Below are positions 19,708-30,799 of a DNA stretch of 64,000 bases, piece by piece. Within the stretch, counting starts at the first letter, position 1. Each line of letters opens with the position of its first letter. The stretch comes from Ampullaceana balthica (lineage: Eukaryota > Mollusca > Gastropoda > Lymnaeidae): NCBI GenBank assembly GCA_944989445.1, contig CALYLW010001072.1, forward strand, positions 268,001-332,000. The letters are read 5' to 3'. Below the pieces are notes generated by a model that was not told the DNA's origin, did no database searches, and saw nothing but the letters and a program-made list of their open reading frames with translations. The translations under genes and the position numbers were made by a program.

Positions 19708-20942
19708 CAGGGATGCCAGCGCTAGGTTTTTTCAACCTAGATCTAGGTTTTTTCAACCTTGTCTAGGTTTTTTATTTCGAAAATAGCCATAATCTAGGTT
19801 TTTCTTTTAAAAATTTAATTAACGATTTATCAAGTGCAAAAATTAAAAATTTGTCCAAAATCGATTTTTTCAAAAATAAAATTAAGCATTAGGTGGCAAC
19901 AGTTTTTTCAGACGTTCTGTCAAGTTAAATAATGATAGCTATGGGTCTATTCCACTGAATTCGAAAGGTTGCGCTGTTGCGATGGCATCTGTCTAAAGAA
20001 ATCTATTACAAGATAAAGCAGCTTGAATGAGCCAAAATATTTAATTTTATTAAACTTCATGACAAACTTAACAGCTCTACCATTTTCTTCTGCCTGTGTT
20101 TAGAGAATATTCTCTCAAGTATACATGGCATAGACCAAAGATAATCTAATACAACGCTCAGATAGACATAGTTATAAAAACACTTGTCCTATTCAGTATG
20201 CAAGAACAAACTCAAAAATATGCTCGTTCTTTCCGTTCGGAATTCGGCCATGGAATGGGTTGCCTGAACAAACGAGGCATATTAATACTCTATCAACATT
20301 TATAACTCAAATAAAAATGCAATACCATATATAAACGATGGATGAAGGTAGGCCTCTATAATCTTCTGTATAAATGGAGCGTCCGTTATAGATAAAATAA
20401 GAATGGTTCCAAGAATGCTGATAAGATTGGTATTTATAAGGAAGATGACATAAGAGATGAAGAAATGCAGATGTAAGTATATTTTACAAATACTTATGTC
20501 GAACATACTAATACTTCGGGGCTGTTCCTAAATGACGACACGCATTTACGGGAAAGAGTGGGGGTCACACTTATGTGAGATGTGTGAAAAAGGGGAGGGG
20601 GAGTTTAATAACTGACGTCACATAAAAAAAGCGCAACTTTAAACGAAAGCTCAACGTAAATATTTGATTGCTTACAATTTATTTAATGACGCTTTTAAAT
20701 AGTTTCGCGCGTGTTACGATATTAGACTGCTGCCTCCCACTAAATACATACTTAAATGACAATAAAATTATTTGAAACACGTTCATTTTCAGATAGGTAG
20801 CACGGCTTTTTTTAAGGGGGGGGGGAATAGATTTGTGACGTCATATTTGTTTGTTTTTAGCGTGTCTAGGTTTTTTCTTTTGGATCTAGGTTTTTGTGAC
20901 GTCTCGGCTACGTTTTTCCCAAAATTGTCACTGGCAGCACTG
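19708..20942 (+). mobile_element. Element C, copy with LINE-tail cargo (first of tandem pair)
   Basis: Left end cagggatgccagcgctagg, right end gtcactggcagcactg; the 12-bp terminus CAGTGCTGCCAG is inverted at the right. The ends and the 8-bp duplication of the sister copy at 48082 indicate a hAT-type element. The interior encodes a short conserved peptide (see 20224) and a G-rich stretch. It has no transposase and must have been mobilised in trans. Confidence 0.75.
20224..20335 (+). pseudogene. LINE reverse transcriptase C-terminal tail inside element C
   Basis: One frame reads CSFFPFGIRPWNGLPEQTR, then NTLSTF. This resembles the conserved end of CR1/Jockey-type reverse transcriptases (SFFPRTIxxWNxLP). 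The same peptide, with substitutions, is encoded in the copies at about 21480 and 24920, and in degraded form on the minus strand near 48760. It is part of the element C sequence, not an independent insertion in each copy. Confidence 0.65.
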
Positions 20943-20950
20943 TTACAGAC

Positions 20951-22203
20951 CAGTGCTGCCAGCGCTAGGTTTTTTCAACCTAGATCTAGGTTTTTTTCGA
21001 CCTTTTCTAGGTTTTTTATTTAAAAAATAGCCATAATCTATGTCTTTCTTTTAAAAAAATAAATAAACGATGTTAAAGTACAATAATTAATAAATATGTG
21101 CAATTAATATCCTAAATAAATTAGGTTTTTCAAAAATGGTATTAAGCATTAGATGGCAACAGTTTTTTCAGCCACTCTGTCATTTTACATTATGATATCT
21201 ATGGCTTTATCCCACTAAACTCGAAAGGTGGCGCTGCTGCGGTCCATCTGTCTGAAGAAATTTGGTAAAAGAAAAAACAGTTTGAATGAGCCAAAATATT
21301 CAATTTTATTAGACATCATGACAAACTTAACAGCTCTACCATTTGCTTCTGCTTGCGTTGAGAGAATAATCTCCCACGTATACATGGTATAATCTAAAGA
21401 TAACCTACTACAACCTTCAGATAGACATAGTTAAAATAACACTTTTTTTATTCCGTATACAAGAACAAACACATACAAATTATTGTTCTTTCCGTACAGA
21501 ATTTGGATGTGGAATGGGTTTCCTGATCAAACGAGGAGAACCAAAACTCTATCAACATTTAAAATTCAAACAAAAATAAAAGACAAGACATAAAAAATGG
21601 TTAAGGGTAGGACTCAATAATCGTCTGTATAAGAGGAGCGTCTGTAATAGATAAAATAAGAATGATTCAAATAATGCTGATAAGATTGCCATTTATAAGG
21701 AAGATGACATAAGTGATGAATAAATGCAGATGTAAGTATATTTTACAAATACTGGTACCTTAGTCGTCTATAAGTGACGACATGCATCTGGGGGGGGGAG
21801 GCGGAAAGAGGGGGTCATACTTTAGTGATATGTGTGACAAGGGGGAGGGGGATGTTGAAGAACTGTGACGTCCCATCAAAAACGCGCAACTTTAAACGAA
21901 AGTTCCACTTAAATATTTGATTGCTTACAATTTAGTTAATGACGTTTTAAATGGCTTTCTGTGAGTTACGATATTAGACTGTAGCTCACACTAAATACAC
22001 ACTTAAATGACAATAAAATGATTTGAAACAAGCTAATTATAAATAGGAAATACGGCTTTTTTATTTTATTTTTTTTTGGGGGGGGGGACCTTTATGACGT
22101 CATATTTGTTTATTTTTTGCGTGTCTAGGTTTTTTCTTTCGGATCTAGTTTTATTTCCAACGTTTTGGCTAGGCTTTTCCCAAAATTGTCACTTGCAGCA
22201 CTG
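20951..22203 (+). mobile_element. Element C, full copy (second of tandem pair)
   Basis: Starts cagtgctgccagcgctagg exactly 8 bp after the end of the previous copy and ends gtcacttgcagcactg. It has the same direction and internal order: the 'cattatgatatctatgg' segment near 21189 (single copy here, the source of the 30-bp satellite), the LINE tail (SFPYRIWMWNGFPDQTR) at about 21485-21590, the G-rich stretch and 'gatctag'-rich ends. Confidence 0.8.
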
Positions 22204-23039
22204 GTGTACTATTTCATAATAAATATCCTTTTTCTTCTTTGTTTTGTCAGGTCTACCAATGGCCTACTACAAATAGACGGAAGAGATTACAGGCTGTCCT
22301 CGTGATTCGCCGGTCCCGACTGACGCAGCTTCGTGGTTACTAATGCACACCCCTCTTTCGCCAAATAAATATACATCCTTCCATATACGTCCGTGTGTAC
22401 TCGCTATGCAAGGTAACTCTTGATTTTTTTAAAGTTACAAATTTAGACGTAAATAATAAACATGTTGGTGTCGAGATTAACTGAGCGTGTTGTGTCTCAC
22501 AGTTAAGTATTATATGACTTGACGTCATTGTTTGAGCTTTTATTTTAATTTGCGAAAAGAGAACATTGTAAAATAGGGAGCGCTTTATTTGATGTGATTG
22601 ATGTTTTTTTTGTGCTGATAACCCAAGTTATGTGCGCGAGTGAGTTCGTGTGTGTGTGTATGTGTGTGCGTGTGAGTGTTTTTATTAGTTGTGAACTAAA
22701 TGTTATGAAAGGGGTGTCATGCCTCTAACACGACAATGTTATATTAGTTCTTCAATATTAAATGCGATTATTTTAGGACGATTGCTTTCATAGATTGCTA
22801 CAAGGAAAAATAAAGATTGAAAAGAAGTCATCGGGTCTTTGTAATAAGAAATTGGATTATGTTTAGTTATAATATGCACTGGGTTAAGATTGGGGCTAAT
22901 TGGCGGCATATTTATTTTTATATTTAGGGGAACCTTTGTGAACTTTTTAAGGGAACTTCTCTTTGGTAATGGCAGTCGTCAATAACATCATCCAAACCTT
23001 GGTGGAACTAACGCTATCTTAGCAACTGTTAACATGCTT
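22204..23039 (+). repeat. Module M fragment and unclassified DNA
   Basis: Contains 'gtcaggtctaccaatggcc' (about 22246) and 'cggtcccgactgacgcagc', both module M. AT-rich DNA with a GT tract at about 22640-22682 follows. From 22700 to 23039 I recognise nothing; no open frame there is supported. Confidence 0.6.
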
Positions 23040-23860
23040 TTAAGCATAACTTAGCGAGCCCCCTTTACGGAGCCCCGCCCCCCCCTACCCTATTTGAGAA
23101 ACTCTGCCAAGTGAGCTTTGTGAGGGATACAGCCATCTACTGATACCACCTGTGATCTGTTAGATAAGTATGATTGAAACCAAGCCAGAACTGAGCCAGA
23201 AATTTCAAAATAATTTTGCAGGTATTTTAGCAGTGTTTGATGGTCGACGGTGTCAAAAGGCTGCACTAAGATCTAAGAGGACCAACATAGAGATTTACCC
23301 ACTGTCCAGTGCGAGTAGGAGGTCATTTGTTACCTTCAACTGGCTGGTCTTTGTGCTGTGAGAAGGTCTGTAAGCCGACTGATTTGGACTTAGAAGAGTG
23401 TGGTCGTTAAGATAAAAAATGAAATATTAGATACAGGTCGATAGTTATTTAAATTGTTTAGGTCTAACACTTGTTTTTTCAGGAAGGGTTTTATAACAGC
23501 AGATTTACATAAGGAGGGAAAGGTACCAGATGTTAAACTCTCATTAACTATATGAGTTATTGTTGGTAGTAAATGATCTAATGACTCAACCAATAGTGGA
23601 GTAGGGATGGGATCAAGAGAACAGGACGTTGGTTTCGATTTTAGAATAATACGTTTGACCTCATTTTCCGTAACAGGCTGGAACATGTCAAAAGCTTGAC
23701 CTCACAGCAAAAGAAGGAAATAAATTATGTGGTGGTAACACCGTTCTGTCAAGTTCATCACAAATTTTAGCAAGTTTGTTGATAAAAAAGCTAGAAAATA
23801 TATCTGGTTGCTGATGCAAGGGATATACAGAGGGGAGGAGCATAACTTTACCACTACCTT
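23040..23860 (-). pseudogene. CR1/L2-like LINE reverse transcriptase fragment
   Basis: On the minus strand the pieces come in RT order. From about 23840 down: SSFFINKLAKICDELD, a pre-RT linker. Then at 23686-23390: KPTSCSLDPIPTPLL, PTITHIVNESLTSGTFP, then NNYRPVSNI, the RT fingers. Then near 23400-23345: QSAYRPSHST. Near 23285: VLLDLSAAF followed, after a one-base frameshift, by DTVDH, which is motif A with the first catalytic aspartate. Last comes LAWFQSYLSNRSQ. About 60 codons seem missing between RPVSNI and QSAYR, and the YxDD motif and everything after it are absent. It is a dead fragment of a non-LTR retrotransposon. Confidence 0.85.
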
Positions 23861-23864
23861 TGTA

Positions 23865-24388
23865 CAGTTTGTGTTACCAGGTGTTTTTATAATAAGGTGT
23901 GAAGGGGGGGGGTAGGGAGTACGAATTCTCCAAAGAATGTTATTACTGAAAAATTATGATCACTATTTGCTTGTGTGTGTGTGTGTGGAGGTGTTTATAA
24001 TCTCTTATTTTAACAACAGTCACAGCACGGTAACTACTGCATTAAAAACGAAGTCATCGTATAATGGGAGTTAATCTGATTTTTCAATAATGTTTTTTTG
24101 TGTCAAACTTATTTACTGTCCTTACTTTGTTTTGAATATACACCTTAATTACGAAATTTAAAATTGCAGCCCAAGTATTAATGAATGACATATATATTTT
24201 ATCTTATTCAAAAACTTTCAAAACAACGCATTTATAACATTCTTAGATATTTATATAAAGAGAGAATTTAAACCTTTTGGTTTTCACCTATAATAGACCT
24301 ACACTTAGCAATTTTTTTGTCAGGTCTACCAATGGCCTCATTTAAATATACGGAAGTGAATACCAGCAAATCCCGGGCTACTACAAGC
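23865..24388 (+). repeat. Module M fragment, plus
   Basis: Resumes at 'tttgtacagtttgtgtta', then 'accaggtgtttttataata', 'gtacgaattctcc', a short GT tract (about 23970-23990), 'acaacagtcacagc', AT-rich DNA and 'gtcaggtctaccaatggcc' (about 24320). Non-coding. Confidence 0.75.
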
Positions 24389-25672
24389 CAGTCCTGTCAG
24401 CGCTAGGTTTCTCAACCTAGATCTAGTTGTTGTTTTTTTTTACCTTATCTAGGTTTTTTATTTCAAAAGTGACCATAATCTAGGTTTTTCTTTAAAAAAG
24501 TAAATAAACGATGTTAAAGTTTAAAAAAAATTAAATTAATTTGTGCAATTAATATGATAAATAAATTCTTATTTTTCAAAATAAAAAAAAAGCTGTAGGT
24601 TGCAACAGTATCTTCAGATGCTCTGTCTTGTTACATTGTGATATCTCTATCCCACTGAATTCGAAAGGTGTCGCTGTTGCGGTGTAATGTTTGAAGAAAT
24701 CTGGTACAAGATAAAACAGCTTGAATTAGCCAAAATATTAAGTTTTATTAAATTTTGTGACAAACTTAACAGCTCTACCATTCTCTCCTGCCTGCGTTAA
24801 GAGAATATTCTCTTAAGTATTCATGGTATAGACTAAAGATATTATAATATACCCTCAGATAGATATAGTTATAAAACACTTTTCCTTTTCCGTATGCCAA
24901 AACAAACACAACAAAAATAGGTGTTCATTCCGTCCGGAATTGAGAAGTTGAATGGGTTGCCTGATCAAACAAGGAAAACCAACACTCTATTAACATTTAA
25001 AACTCTATCAACATTTAAAAATCTATCAACATTTAAAACTCTATCAACATTTAAAACTCTATCAATATTTAAAACTATATCAACATTTAAAACTCTATCA
25101 ACATTTAAAACTCAAATAAAAATGCAAGACAAGACAAAAACCATTGATAGAGGTAGGACTCAATAATCTTCTGTATAAAAGGAGCGTCGGTAATAGATAA
25201 AATAAGAATGATTCCCAGAATGCTAATAAGATTGTCATTTATCAGGAATGTAAAATAAGTGATGAATAAATGTAGAAATAAATATATTTTACAAATAGTT
25301 TTGTATAACATACGAGTACCTTAGGGGACGTCTTGAAATGACGACACGGATCTGGGGTGGGGGGGGGTTACACTTTTATGAGATGTGTTACAAAAGGGAG
25401 GGGGTGTATAAGAACTGTATTGTCCGATCAAAAACGTGCAATTTTAAATGAAAGTTCTACTTAAATATTCGATAGCTTACAATTTATTTGATGACGTTTT
25501 AAATGGCTTCACGCGTGTTACGCTATTAGAATGCAGCCTCACAAACAAAAATACACACTTAAACTACAATAAAATGATTTGAACCATGCTCATTTTCAAA
25601 TAAGAAATACATTTTTACTTTTTTGTTTTGGGGGGGGGGACTTTGGGGAAGGCTTAGTAACGTCATAATTGT
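24389..25672 (+). mobile_element. Element C, right-truncated copy with 18-bp array
   Basis: Begins cagtcctgtcagcgctagg and follows element C order through the 'tgttacattgtgatatctc' segment (about 24630), the LINE tail (GIEKLNGLPDQTR, about 24925) and the G-rich stretch. It ends at about 25672 without the right terminus, at an AT-rich junction next to inverted module DNA. Confidence 0.75.
24985..25115. repeat. 18-bp satellite, about 7 copies
   Basis: Tandem 'actctatcaacatttaaa' units inside the LINE-tail coding segment of element C. The other element C copies have this segment once. The frame is kept (TLSTFK repeats), a by-product of the 18-bp length. Confidence 0.9.
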
Positions 25673-25764
25673 TTTTAATTGTCTTTATAGTATTATATAT
25701 AATTTATTATATATTATAATTGTAATATATATTATAATTTATTAATACATAGTTGTCTTTATAG

Positions 25765-26108
25765 TAGGCCATTGGTAGACCTGTCAAAAATTATAATAAA
25801 ATATTCAATGAAGCTAAAGACATATGACATATTATATTCATAAAATTATAAAAATCTAAGATTGTTTTTAAAAAAAAATAGTTTCAGATTTTTTAAAATA
25901 AGGTTTATTATATATGTCATTCAATAATATTTAGTCTTTTTTACTAAATTTTATCGATACGTTGTATATTCAATAAAAAGTGAGGTCAAATAATTAAAAA
26001 AACAAAATATTTGATGCTAAAACTAAAAAAAAACATAATTTTAAAAAATAGATTAACTCCTTTTATACGATAACTTGATTTTTAATGCAGCAGATAACTG
26101 GTTGTGAC
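25765..26108 (-). repeat. Module M fragment, minus
   Basis: Starts 'taggccattggtagacctg', the reverse complement of 'caggtctaccaatggcc', and continues in reverse order to 'cagataactggttgtgac'. This is the first copy of the block of modules in minus orientation. The preceding 90 bases are an AT palindrome-rich junction. Confidence 0.8.
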
Positions 26109-26590
26109 CAGTGCTGCCAGTCACAATTTTGGGAAAAACCTAGCCAACACGTCCAAAAAAACCAAGATAGGAAAGCAAAAACCTAGACACACTAAAAATA
26201 AACAAATATGACGTCACAAAGCTTCTTTCCCCCCCCCCACCCTAAAAGAAGAAGAAAAAAAGTATTTCTTATTTGAAAATGAACATGTTTCAAATCATTT
26301 TATTGTCATTTAAGTATGTATTGAGCGTGAAGCTGCAGTCTAATATCGTTACACACGGGAAGCCATTTAAAACGTCATTAAATTAATTGTAAACAATAAA
26401 ATATTTTAAAGTGGAGATTTCATTTCAAGTTTCGCGTTTTTTTATGTGACGTCACAGTTCTTAAATCACCCCCCCCCCTTTGTCACACATCTCACAAAAG
26501 TGTAACCCCCTCGCTCTCCCCTAGATGCATGTCGTCATTTTTATGAACGGCCCCTAAGGTATTAGTTTGTGCTACAAGTATTTGTAAATT
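26109..26590 (-). mobile_element. Element C, minus copy, truncated
   Basis: Starts cagtgctgccagtcacaa, the reverse complement of the element's right end, and proceeds through 'acctagacacac', 'aatatgacgtcac' and a C-rich run. It is cut at about 26591, where another inverted-repeat element begins. Confidence 0.8.
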
Positions 26591-26591
26591 A

Positions 26592-27291
26592 CCCGTATTT
26601 TCACACATATTCCCCGCACACGCAGATAACCCGCCCACGCATATACCCCGCAGAATTTTTAGATCCTGTCAAAAAAATTGTGGTATAACCCGCCCACGCT
26701 TATACCCCCTCATAATCATATCACGATGAACCACTCTAGGAGATGTACTTACCGTACTATATTTTCACAACTCTATCAATACCATGCATACAAAATATCA
26801 CTTATTACTTAAAAAGTAATTGTTTATTTTAATAAAAATATTATACATAATTATAAAATTATAATTTTGATATTTTATTCGATTGGCTAAGCGTAAACAA
26901 GTGTGCACTATTTTTTCCGGTACACCGTACCATCAGACAACTGCAGTCGTGGTACACCGTACCATCAGACAACTGCAGTCGTGGTACACCGTACCATCAG
27001 ACAACTGCAGTCGTTATACAAAGCATTCGATTTACGACATGAAAAAGAATTACTTCAAACCGGTTTAAACTGGACTATTCGATTCAGAGGTTAACCGGGG
27101 AGACACGTATAATACCAAAAGTTATACAGAATCTAATTTTATATTCGTGTTTTGCAAGTAATAGCGCCATTGATGCATTATTCAGTATAAAAAAATTCAG
27201 ATACCCCGCCCACGGAGATACCCCGCAGGGGGTGTGGGGTTTGTAAAATCTGGTATAACCCGCGGGGAATATGCGTGAAAATACGGTATTT
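26592..27291. mobile_element. Inverted-terminus element, 0.7 kb
   Basis: The left end cccgtattttcacacatatt and right end aatatgcgtgaaaatacgg are inverted copies about 27 bp long, each continuing into 'ccccgc'/'gcgggg'. Subterminal 'taacccgcccacgc' and 'taccccgc' motifs are repeated on both sides. Three 32-bp units ('gtaccatcagacaactgcag') lie at about 26922-27017. No transposase frame. The target duplication is not clear. Confidence 0.7.
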
Positions 27292-27329
27292 ATTTGCGGG
27301 GGTTGGAGAATTGGCATCGTAACCACGAC

Positions 27330-27980
27330 GCTACGTAACTCGTGGCCGGAACAACCAGAGTATTCCTTGTAATCACTGCAGTCCATTTATGGTAGGCCAT
27401 TGGTAGACCTGATAAAAATTTAAATAGGCAATAGTAGAGATACGTCGTGCTTAGCAATTAATGCGCTCTGTATTCAAATTTATTAGAATGTTATAAAAAA
27501 TTGTTTTATACTTTTTTAAATAAAATAAAATATATATGTCAATTAGGAATATTTAGGCTTGAATTTTAAATTGCATAAAAAATTTAATTATTCAATACAA
27601 AATGAGCACAATGAAATAAACAAAATATTTTTAAAACTAAACATTATTGAACAAATCAGATAAAGTTACATCACATTATGATTTACTTTTTAATGCAATA
27701 GTTACCTGGCTATGACTGTATATAAAACAAAAGTTTATAAACTACCCGCTCCCCCCAACCCCCACCAACACACAGGAGATTTGTTAACTGGCTGTGACAA
27801 AACAAAAGATTAACACCCCCCCCCTCATACACACAAACACGCACACAAGCAAACAGTGATCAGAATTCTTCAGTAATAACATTTTTTGGAGAATTCTACC
27901 CCCCCCCCTTGCACACCTTATTATAAATACACCTGGACACTTTGGTATCACATACAGAAACACACACATAGACGCTTTAG
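27330..27980 (-). repeat. Module M fragment, minus
   Basis: Includes 'taggccattggtagacctg' (about 27394), AT-rich DNA, 'caatagttacctggc', AC-rich DNA and 'acacctggacac' (about 27930), which passes into the 35-bp satellite. Non-coding. Confidence 0.75.
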
Positions 27981-28168
27981 TATCACATAAAGAAACACAC
28001 ACATAAACACTTTGGTATAATATACACAAAGACACACATAGACACTTCGGTATCACATACACAAACACACACATAGACACTTTGGTATCACATACACAAA
28101 CACACACATAGACACTTTGGTATCACATACACAAAGACACACATAGACACTTTGGTATCATACAAGTA
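27936..28168. repeat. 35-bp satellite, 6-7 copies
   Basis: Units 'gacactttggtatcacatac' plus an AC-rich half recur at 27936, 27971, 28006, 28041, 28076, 28111 and 28146. The segment is single-copy in other minus modules (for example 'ggtcactttcctatcacat' at about 31567). Confidence 0.95.
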
Positions 28169-28552
28169 ATTTTACGAAATGTGAACTGGTACATACGAAC
28201 TTATAAGTGCAGAAAAGTTTGTATATATCATAATTAAATAATTACAAATGTTTGTTTTTTAAATCCAATATTGAAATATTATTAATATTGTTATTATTAT
28301 TAATATACAGAATATATGAGCTTAATTTCCAACTTGCTAATAAAATATTCCATTTAACATACATGTAAACACAGTTATAAAACAAGCAAATCTATTTATA
28401 AGTCTAAGCGAAAGATCAACATAAAGATCAATGATAAACTGATTTTGTATCACTCTTCAAGTACTAGCCTCTCATGTTCCTTAGATGGAGAACCCAGATT
28501 TTATGTTATTTCCAAAAGATAAGGTACAACTTATTAAATCCAAATCCAATAC
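28169..28552 (-). other. Possible 3' flank/UTR of the spliced gene candidate; no other feature
   Basis: AT-rich, non-repetitive within this window. It lies downstream of the stop codon of the minus-strand gene candidate. I see no canonical AATAAA in the sense strand, so a transcript end cannot be placed. Confidence 0.3.
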
Positions 28553-29497
28553 TTAATCCAAGAAATGTACATAGTCCACTGATGAAATAGAATTCAAACT
28601 GTACACAACCTTTTCCACTTGATTCCGAATTGTAAAGCTGCCACCTTGTTTTATCAGTGAGAACCAGGTTTCAAGCTGAAAATGACAATTTATCAGAGTT
28701 TACTTTTAAATTTTCAAAATTACTAGGAGTAGAGAAACAAATTAATTTTAAAATAAACATATTAATTATAATAAAGTCTTAAAATTACCTGATACCATGA
28801 CTTGTTATTTTCCTCTTTTAAAAGATAGAGTTGCAGAAGTAGTTTGTTGTTCATAACAAGAGTGGGCAGTGATGGTCTTCTACCCTTTCCACCAGCCAGA
28901 AAAGTCCTCTTAAGTGCAACATATTGTTCACCATCATCTAACAAAATTGAATACATATTTCACATTACATAAATCATATATTATAGAAATTATTCTAACT
29001 TTACGTTGAAATTCTTATATTTCTTCATAAGTGATTTATAACTCAAACAAAAACATCCCTAACTTATTGACTTTTTCTTAATTATGTTTACATTGGCAAC
29101 CAAAGTTATGATCACGTGACCCTTAACATTAATGACAAATAAGGACTAATAATATCATTTTATTACTATGAAATATATTATTTCTTACTCGTAAAAGTAA
29201 TTTATTTCGAGGGAACTAAATCAGTTATATAACAACAGTCAGAAAAAAAAGACTTCACTCTAAAGTAGGAGTGGTGGTTTACGTTACTTACGAACTCAAA
29301 AAGTGAACATTACTGTACAATGAATCGTAAAAATAACTAGTGAAAACTACTCATTTGCCCATGAATAAATAATTAAAAGACATTTTAAACTATACCAATG
29401 CTTTATTTTAATAATATTACTTACCAACTAAGCTTCTGATATCGACAAATGTAAATTTGTTTGTCTCTTCTAGAGCGCTAGAATCAATCAAACTCAG
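28553..29497 (-). CDS. Candidate three-exon gene of unknown function, partial
   Basis: Three minus-strand segments join in frame across consensus introns. Exon a is 29425-29497 or longer, ending at donor TTG|GTAAGT. Exon b is 28789-28937, with acceptor TTTTGTTAG| and donor CAG|GTAATT. Exon c is 28553-28675, with acceptor ATTTTCAG| and a TAA stop. Phases fit (1 at the first junction, 0 at the second). The joined frame has 114 codons with motifs FTFVDIRSLVDDGEQYV, FLAGGKGRRPSLP and SWYQLETWFSLIKQGG. I do not recognise the family. A TAA lies just upstream of exon a in frame and no ATG opens exon a, so either an earlier exon or a non-AUG start is missing, or it is a decayed copy. The sequence is unlike the surrounding repeats. 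CpG-containing DNA at about 29505-29570 could be a promoter. Confidence 0.45.
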
Positions 29498-29499
29498 TT

Positions 29500-30110
29500 A
29501 TTTCCTCGCACCGCCGAAACGTTCTTCGAAATGAAAATATAGGATTCTTGTTGTCGTTTCGCCGCAATGCGCGATAAAAGTAAATGAAAAGTGTTTACGT
29601 ACGTCAAAAGTAAAATGGACAAGCTTTTTAAAAATGTTAATTAACAAGTACACTTGTGTCGAAAACTCATAATATGAAATTTTCCTGCCATTTTTTTACC
29701 TTTAAAATAATATTTTATAATGATGTTTCATACAAATCTTTAAGTCATTCAATTACGCATAAAATTCATTACTTGATAAGGCAATTCTATTTATCGCATG
29801 CTACGGCAAGGGCGTTGCACAGAAAAGGGTAAAATACCATCCCTCGACTGCCGCTCAAAAATCGCTATGGTGATGTTTTTCTAGCGAGAAATGTAATATT
29901 TTAAATTAGGCAAACATCAAAGACAATCACATATAACTAACGGGCTTAAAAAACATTTTTCAATGGTACAATTTTAATTTGTATAACATCTCTTTTTATT
30001 ATGGAAAAAAAAAGAGTGAAAAGTTCCTAAATTGTAGCTTCAGGGTGAAAAAAAGCAATTTTACGTCAGTTTGTTGTACCTAATAAAATACATGTAGAAA
30101 CAATCAACGT
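29500..30110. other. Non-repetitive DNA upstream of the gene candidate
   Basis: Includes a short stretch with several CpGs (about 29505-29570, 'cgccgaaacgttcttcg' and 'tcgccgcaatgcgcg'), unusual in this AT-rich window, then AT-rich sequence. No open frame or repeat recognised. Confidence 0.4.
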
Positions 30111-30242
30111 CGCCGCCCATCCCCCACCCCCAACGGTCAGTTGGCAGAGGTTAAATTTTAAAACTCTGACCTGTCCGAGGCGATAAAAAGTTTGGGGACC
30201 ACTACTGTAAAGGACTGTATGTACAGTGCTATAATAAATGTA
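30110..30242 (-). mobile_element. hAT terminus-like sequence, single unit
   Basis: 'agtttggggaccactactgt' and the following 'aaggactgtatgtacagtgc' match the units of the arrays at 35030 and 45484, here as a single copy. The style is that of a hAT end read from the minus strand (CAGTGGTCCCCAAACT). The opposite end was not found. Confidence 0.55.
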
Positions 30243-30285
30243 TCATACAGAATGGGACTGCGATAAAGCTTTAAATAAAAACTTT

Positions 30286-30376
30286 CAAAATACACAAACA
30301 AATTGTGCAATTAAAACAATAAATTTGAGCTTTATTTTAAACTAAAACGACGATAGACGTTTCGGCTAATGACGTC
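30286..30376 (-). repeat. Left inverted terminal repeat of Penelope-like element
   Basis: Reverse complement of 30800-30890 at 90 of 91 positions. It ends with 'cggctaatgacgtc', directly followed by coding sequence of the endonuclease tail. Confidence 0.9.
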
Positions 30377-30378
30377 TT

Positions 30379-30603
30379 GGAGATCGGTTTCGAGAACACC
30401 TGTATAATATTAATAAACAGGCTCAATGTCCTGTATCTAAACTTTTTAACAGTGTTGACCATGACGGTATTTCAGATGTTGCAGTTACTGGTATTTTATA
30501 TGCAAACAATACCCATGATAGGATCCACATGGAAAATAAACTTATAAAACGATTTGGTACGTTGGCTCCATATGGAATTAACCAAATTCACAATTTTACC
30601 TAA
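30379..30603 (+). pseudogene. GIY-YIG endonuclease C-terminal fragment (Penelope-like)
   Basis: An uninterrupted frame from the repeat boundary to TAA at 30601 reads GDRFREHLYNINKQAQ, PVSKLFNSVDHDG and MENKLIKRFGTLAPYGINQ. In Penelope-like retroelements the GIY-YIG domain ends with a 'RFREHL', 'HF/LFN', 'E..LI..(F/L)GTLxPxGxN' series, which matches well. The GIY and YIG strands and the whole reverse transcriptase are missing. It is 5'-truncated and cannot be active. Confidence 0.75.
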
Positions 30604-30799
30604 CTGCAGAATCTTTTTCCCGTTGTGGTTTTAACTGTAACTTTAGATACTTCCTCCTTTTTCCCATATCCTGTGTCCTTGTTTGTTTTTGTTTTTCCTT
30701 TCATTTAATTTTACATGAATATTTTAAATTATTTTATGATATAATATGTTTTAAGAATTTAAATATATGTAAGTACCTATTTTATGTTATTGTACTGAT

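Noticed and set aside
20300..20506. Minus-strand hydrophobic frame MFDISICKIYLHLHFFISY (also near 25105-25311)
   Set aside because: It is the reverse shadow of the conserved AT-rich 3' part of element C. Its recurrence reflects the repeat family, and the plus-strand LINE-tail frame explains the neighbouring coding signal better.
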